From Bacilli bacterium (lineage in GTDB: Bacteria > Bacillota_I > Bacilli_A > RF39 > UBA660): DNA of 14,947 nucleotides. This document shows, piece after piece, positions 13,610 to 14,947 of the stretch; within the stretch, counting starts at the first letter, position 1, and each line of letters starts with the position of its first letter. A program made the position numbers and the translations under genes. The DNA lies in the NCBI GenBank assembly GCA_918219625.1, contig CAKJXT010000002.1, forward strand, positions 1 through 14,947. Reading direction: 5' to 3'. The notes under the pieces are model-generated. The model was not told the DNA's origin, did no database searches, and saw nothing but the letters and a program-made list of their open reading frames with translations.

Positions 13610-14299
13610 ATGAGATTTAGAAAAGCAATATTAATAATACATGGATTCGCAGGAGGAACATATGATGAAGAATATCTTCAACATAGACTTGAACTAATTA
13701 GAGAATATGATACATATGCATTTACTCTACCAGGACATGATGGCTTATTTAAACCAAATATGAAAGAAAACGATTGGATAAAAGCATCAGAAAATATGAT
13801 AGAATTTTTAATAGAAAACAATTATAAGACAATTTATATAATAGGACACTCGATGGGAGGAGTAATAGCCACTCATTTAGCAAATAAATATAAAGAAGTA
13901 AAAAAAATAGTCCTAGTAGCAGCAGCATTTAGATTCTCTGGATACAAAGAAGAAAACTTTAATATAATAGATACATTAAAAAACACACCAAAAATTATGA
14001 AAGACTACTCAAAAGATGAAATAATAACACGATTCTTAAAAATGCCAATACACGCAGTAAAAGAATTTGCAAACCTAGTAAAAAACAATGAACATAATTT
14101 AAAAGAAATACACATTCCAACACTAATAATCCAAGGAAATAATGATGCATTAGTACCACTAGAAACAGCAGACTATATATATAATACAATTCCATCAGAA
14201 AATAAAAATATTCTAATATGTGATGGAGTAACACACGATGTATTTAGAAGTGAAAAAAAACAAGAAATAACAAATGAAATAATTGAATTTTTAGAATAA
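13610..14299 (+). CDS. Alpha/beta hydrolase (carboxylesterase / monoacylglycerol lipase-like)
   Basis: The 229-residue cytoplasmic protein has the full alpha/beta-hydrolase signature: the oxyanion-hole stretch ILIIHGFAGG (7-16), the nucleophile elbow GHSMGG (79-84, Ser81), the acid in IIQGNNDALVP (Asp179) and the base in CDGVTHD (His209). The lack of a signal peptide, the short length and the HGF-A-G-G start resemble Est30-type carboxylesterases and bacterial monoacylglycerol lipases, which hydrolyse short to medium acyl esters. The actual substrate is not visible. The gene lies 34 bases after asnB without an intervening terminator, so it may be partly co-transcribed with it, but it has its own TATAAT and ribosome site. 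Confidence 0.88.
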   Translation: MRFRKAILIIHGFAGGTYDEEYLQHRLELIREYDTYAFTLPGHDGLFKPNMKENDWIKASENMIEFLIENNYKTIYIIGHSMGGVIATHLANKYKEVKKIVLVAAAFRFSGYKEENFNIIDTLKNTPKIMKDYSKDEIITRFLKMPIHAVKEFANLVKNNEHNLKEIHIPTLIIQGNNDALVPLETADYIYNTIPSENKNILICDGVTHDVFRSEKKQEITNEIIEFLE

Positions 14300-14330
14300 A
14301 AAAACCTAGAGAAATCTAGGTTTGTTTTCT
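14298..14330. terminator. Terminator between the hydrolase gene and tRNA-Ser, likely bidirectional
   Basis: A perfect 9-bp stem (aaacctaga, 14302-14310, with tctaggttt, 14315-14323) has a GAAA loop. On the minus strand it is followed by an unbroken seven-T run (complement of 14298-14304), a strong end for the tRNA transcript. On the plus strand the tail TTTGTTTTCTT is interrupted and weaker but still usable. Confidence 0.85.
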
Positions 14331-14333
14331 TAA

Positions 14334-14424
14334 TGGCGGAGTTGGAGGGATTTGAACCCTCGCGCCAGTTACCCGACCTACACCCTTAGCAGGGGCGCCT
14401 CTTCAGCCTCTTGAGTACAACTCC
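14334..14424 (-). tRNA. tRNA-Ser (anticodon GCU)
   Basis: Read on the minus strand this is a 91-nt class II tRNA with an encoded CCA end. The acceptor arms GGAGUUG and CAACUCC pair perfectly, the discriminator is G, the T-arm is GAGGG-UUCAAAU-CCCUC, and the anticodon loop is CUGCUAA in a CGCCC/GGGUG stem, giving anticodon GCU for serine AGC/AGU codons. The long variable arm fits serine. Confidence 0.97.
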
Positions 14425-14439
14425 AACGCTACGTTTAAT

Positions 14440-14468
14440 ATTTTACATTATATATATACTTATGTCAA
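14440..14468 (-). promoter_or_regulatory. Promoter of tRNA-Ser
   Basis: On the minus strand, consensus TTGACA (14468-14463), a 17-bp spacer and TAAAAT (14445-14440) lie just upstream of the tRNA 5' end, predicting a start near 14433. Confidence 0.7.
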
Positions 14469-14499
14469 TAATTTATTATGAAATTTATATTAAAATAAA

Positions 14500-14528
14500 T
14501 TGAAAAGAAATACCATAAATGATAAAAT
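14500..14528 (+). promoter_or_regulatory. Candidate promoter of the 3'-terminal membrane protein gene
   Basis: TTGAAA (14500-14505), a 17-bp spacer and TAAAAT (14523-14528) form a SigA-like promoter, followed by GGTGGT (14535-14540) as ribosome site. Confidence 0.5.
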
Positions 14529-14543
14529 AATAATGGTGGTAAT

Positions 14544-14947
14544 ATGGAAAATAAAATAATAAAATATCTATTCAGTTTTATATTAGCTATAGTATTATTT
14601 ATATCAGAAATATTCTTAATGATACAATTCAATTTAAGTAGAGGAATAACAAAAAAAGATATAAATAAAATTATAGATAATATAAATATAGAAAATGAAA
14701 TAATAGAAACAAAAGAATATGAGAAACTAGAAAATCAAATTAATCCTGAAATTTTACAAGAAATAATTGAAAGTGAAGAATTAAGTAATTATATTAAAGA
14801 AAATGCAAAAGCACTTTATAACAATATTCTATACAATGAAAATAATACTTATATAAACAGTGATGAACTAAAAGAATTTGTAAACAATGTAATATCAGAA
14901 CATCAAGAATTAGTAGGAATTACAGACGAAGAAATAGAACTAATAAA
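14544..14947 (+). CDS. Hypothetical membrane-anchored protein, 3'-truncated by window edge
   Basis: The frame opens at ATG 14544 and runs without a stop to the window end, giving 134 complete codons. I do not recognise it. A single N-terminal hydrophobic helix (about residues 9-27, LFSFILAIVLFISEIFLMI) is followed by a hydrophilic, acidic, helix-rich region with many Asn, Ile and Glu residues (for example ITKKDINKIIDNINIENEI, and SDELKEFVNNVISEHQEL). The positive residues before the helix (ENKIIKY) suggest the long part is outside the cytoplasm. GGTGGT (14535-14540) is the ribosome site. Codon use is like the neighbours. A second hydrophobic segment beyond the window is possible but not visible. 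Confidence 0.7.
   Translation, partial: MENKIIKYLFSFILAIVLFISEIFLMIQFNLSRGITKKDINKIIDNINIENEIIETKEYEKLENQINPEILQEIIESEELSNYIKENAKALYNNILYNENNTYINSDELKEFVNNVISEHQELVGITDEEIELI

Noticed and set aside
14447..14468. TATAAT (minus, 14452-14447) as -10 for the tRNA-Ser promoter
   Set aside because: It lies only 10 bp from TTGACA; TAAAAT at 14445-14440 has the right 17-bp spacing.

Overview
This window comes from a very AT-rich, spore-forming Gram-positive bacterium, most likely a low-GC member of the Bacillota (Bacilli, Erysipelotrichia-like, or a related uncultured gut lineage). By eye the DNA is about one quarter G+C. Coding strands are A-rich, with A-ending codons (ATA, AGA, GTA, GGA, ACA, TCA) dominating. 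Tryptophan is read from TGG and several genes end in TGA, so the standard bacterial code applies and a Mycoplasma-type code is excluded. The lineage is an inference; the spore genes and the Gram-positive cdsA-rseP and rpsP-khpA pairs are seen directly.

Layout. Positions 1-1145: 3' part of a U32-family peptidase. 1201-3303: cdsA, rseP and a translationally coupled small ORF of unknown function. 3389-5206: a lipoprotein with two GH25-like domains flanking a LysM; the first domain has lost its acidic active-site residues. 5283-6983: a tight three-gene operon of a GNAT acetyltransferase, a metal permease with a His/Cys-rich loop, and a Fur-family regulator, with a palindrome over the predicted transcription start. 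7154-8122: an ORF6N (phage anti-repressor type) protein with a C-terminal PLD-like module; two perfect palindromes lie upstream and a near copy lies inside the gene. 8185-8715: spore coat protein CotE. 8786-9309: rpsP-khpA. 9358-10236: a small HExxH protein that looks like a reduced M3 peptidase. 10239-11682 (minus): dipicolinate synthase subunits dpaA-dpaB. 11773-14299: a glutamine-hydrolysing asparagine synthetase and an alpha/beta hydrolase. 14334-14424 (minus): tRNA-Ser(GCU). 14544 to the end: start of an unrecognised membrane-anchored protein.

How it works together. cotE, dpaA and asnB share one promoter/leader layout: a CATAnnnTA-type -10 box followed at a fixed 13-nt offset by the GAG(A)GGG Shine-Dalgarno. 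This suggests a common mother-cell sporulation sigma factor (SigK or SigE). The rest is mainly envelope maintenance (phospholipid synthesis, intramembrane proteolysis, peptidoglycan hydrolysis), metal homeostasis and translation.

Transcription units are extremely compact. Eight of the nine intrinsic terminators found touch or include the stop codon of the gene they end, and at least two downstream promoters have their -35 box inside the preceding terminator. No insertion sequence, CRISPR array or rRNA was seen, and no intergenic stretch exceeds 300 bases.
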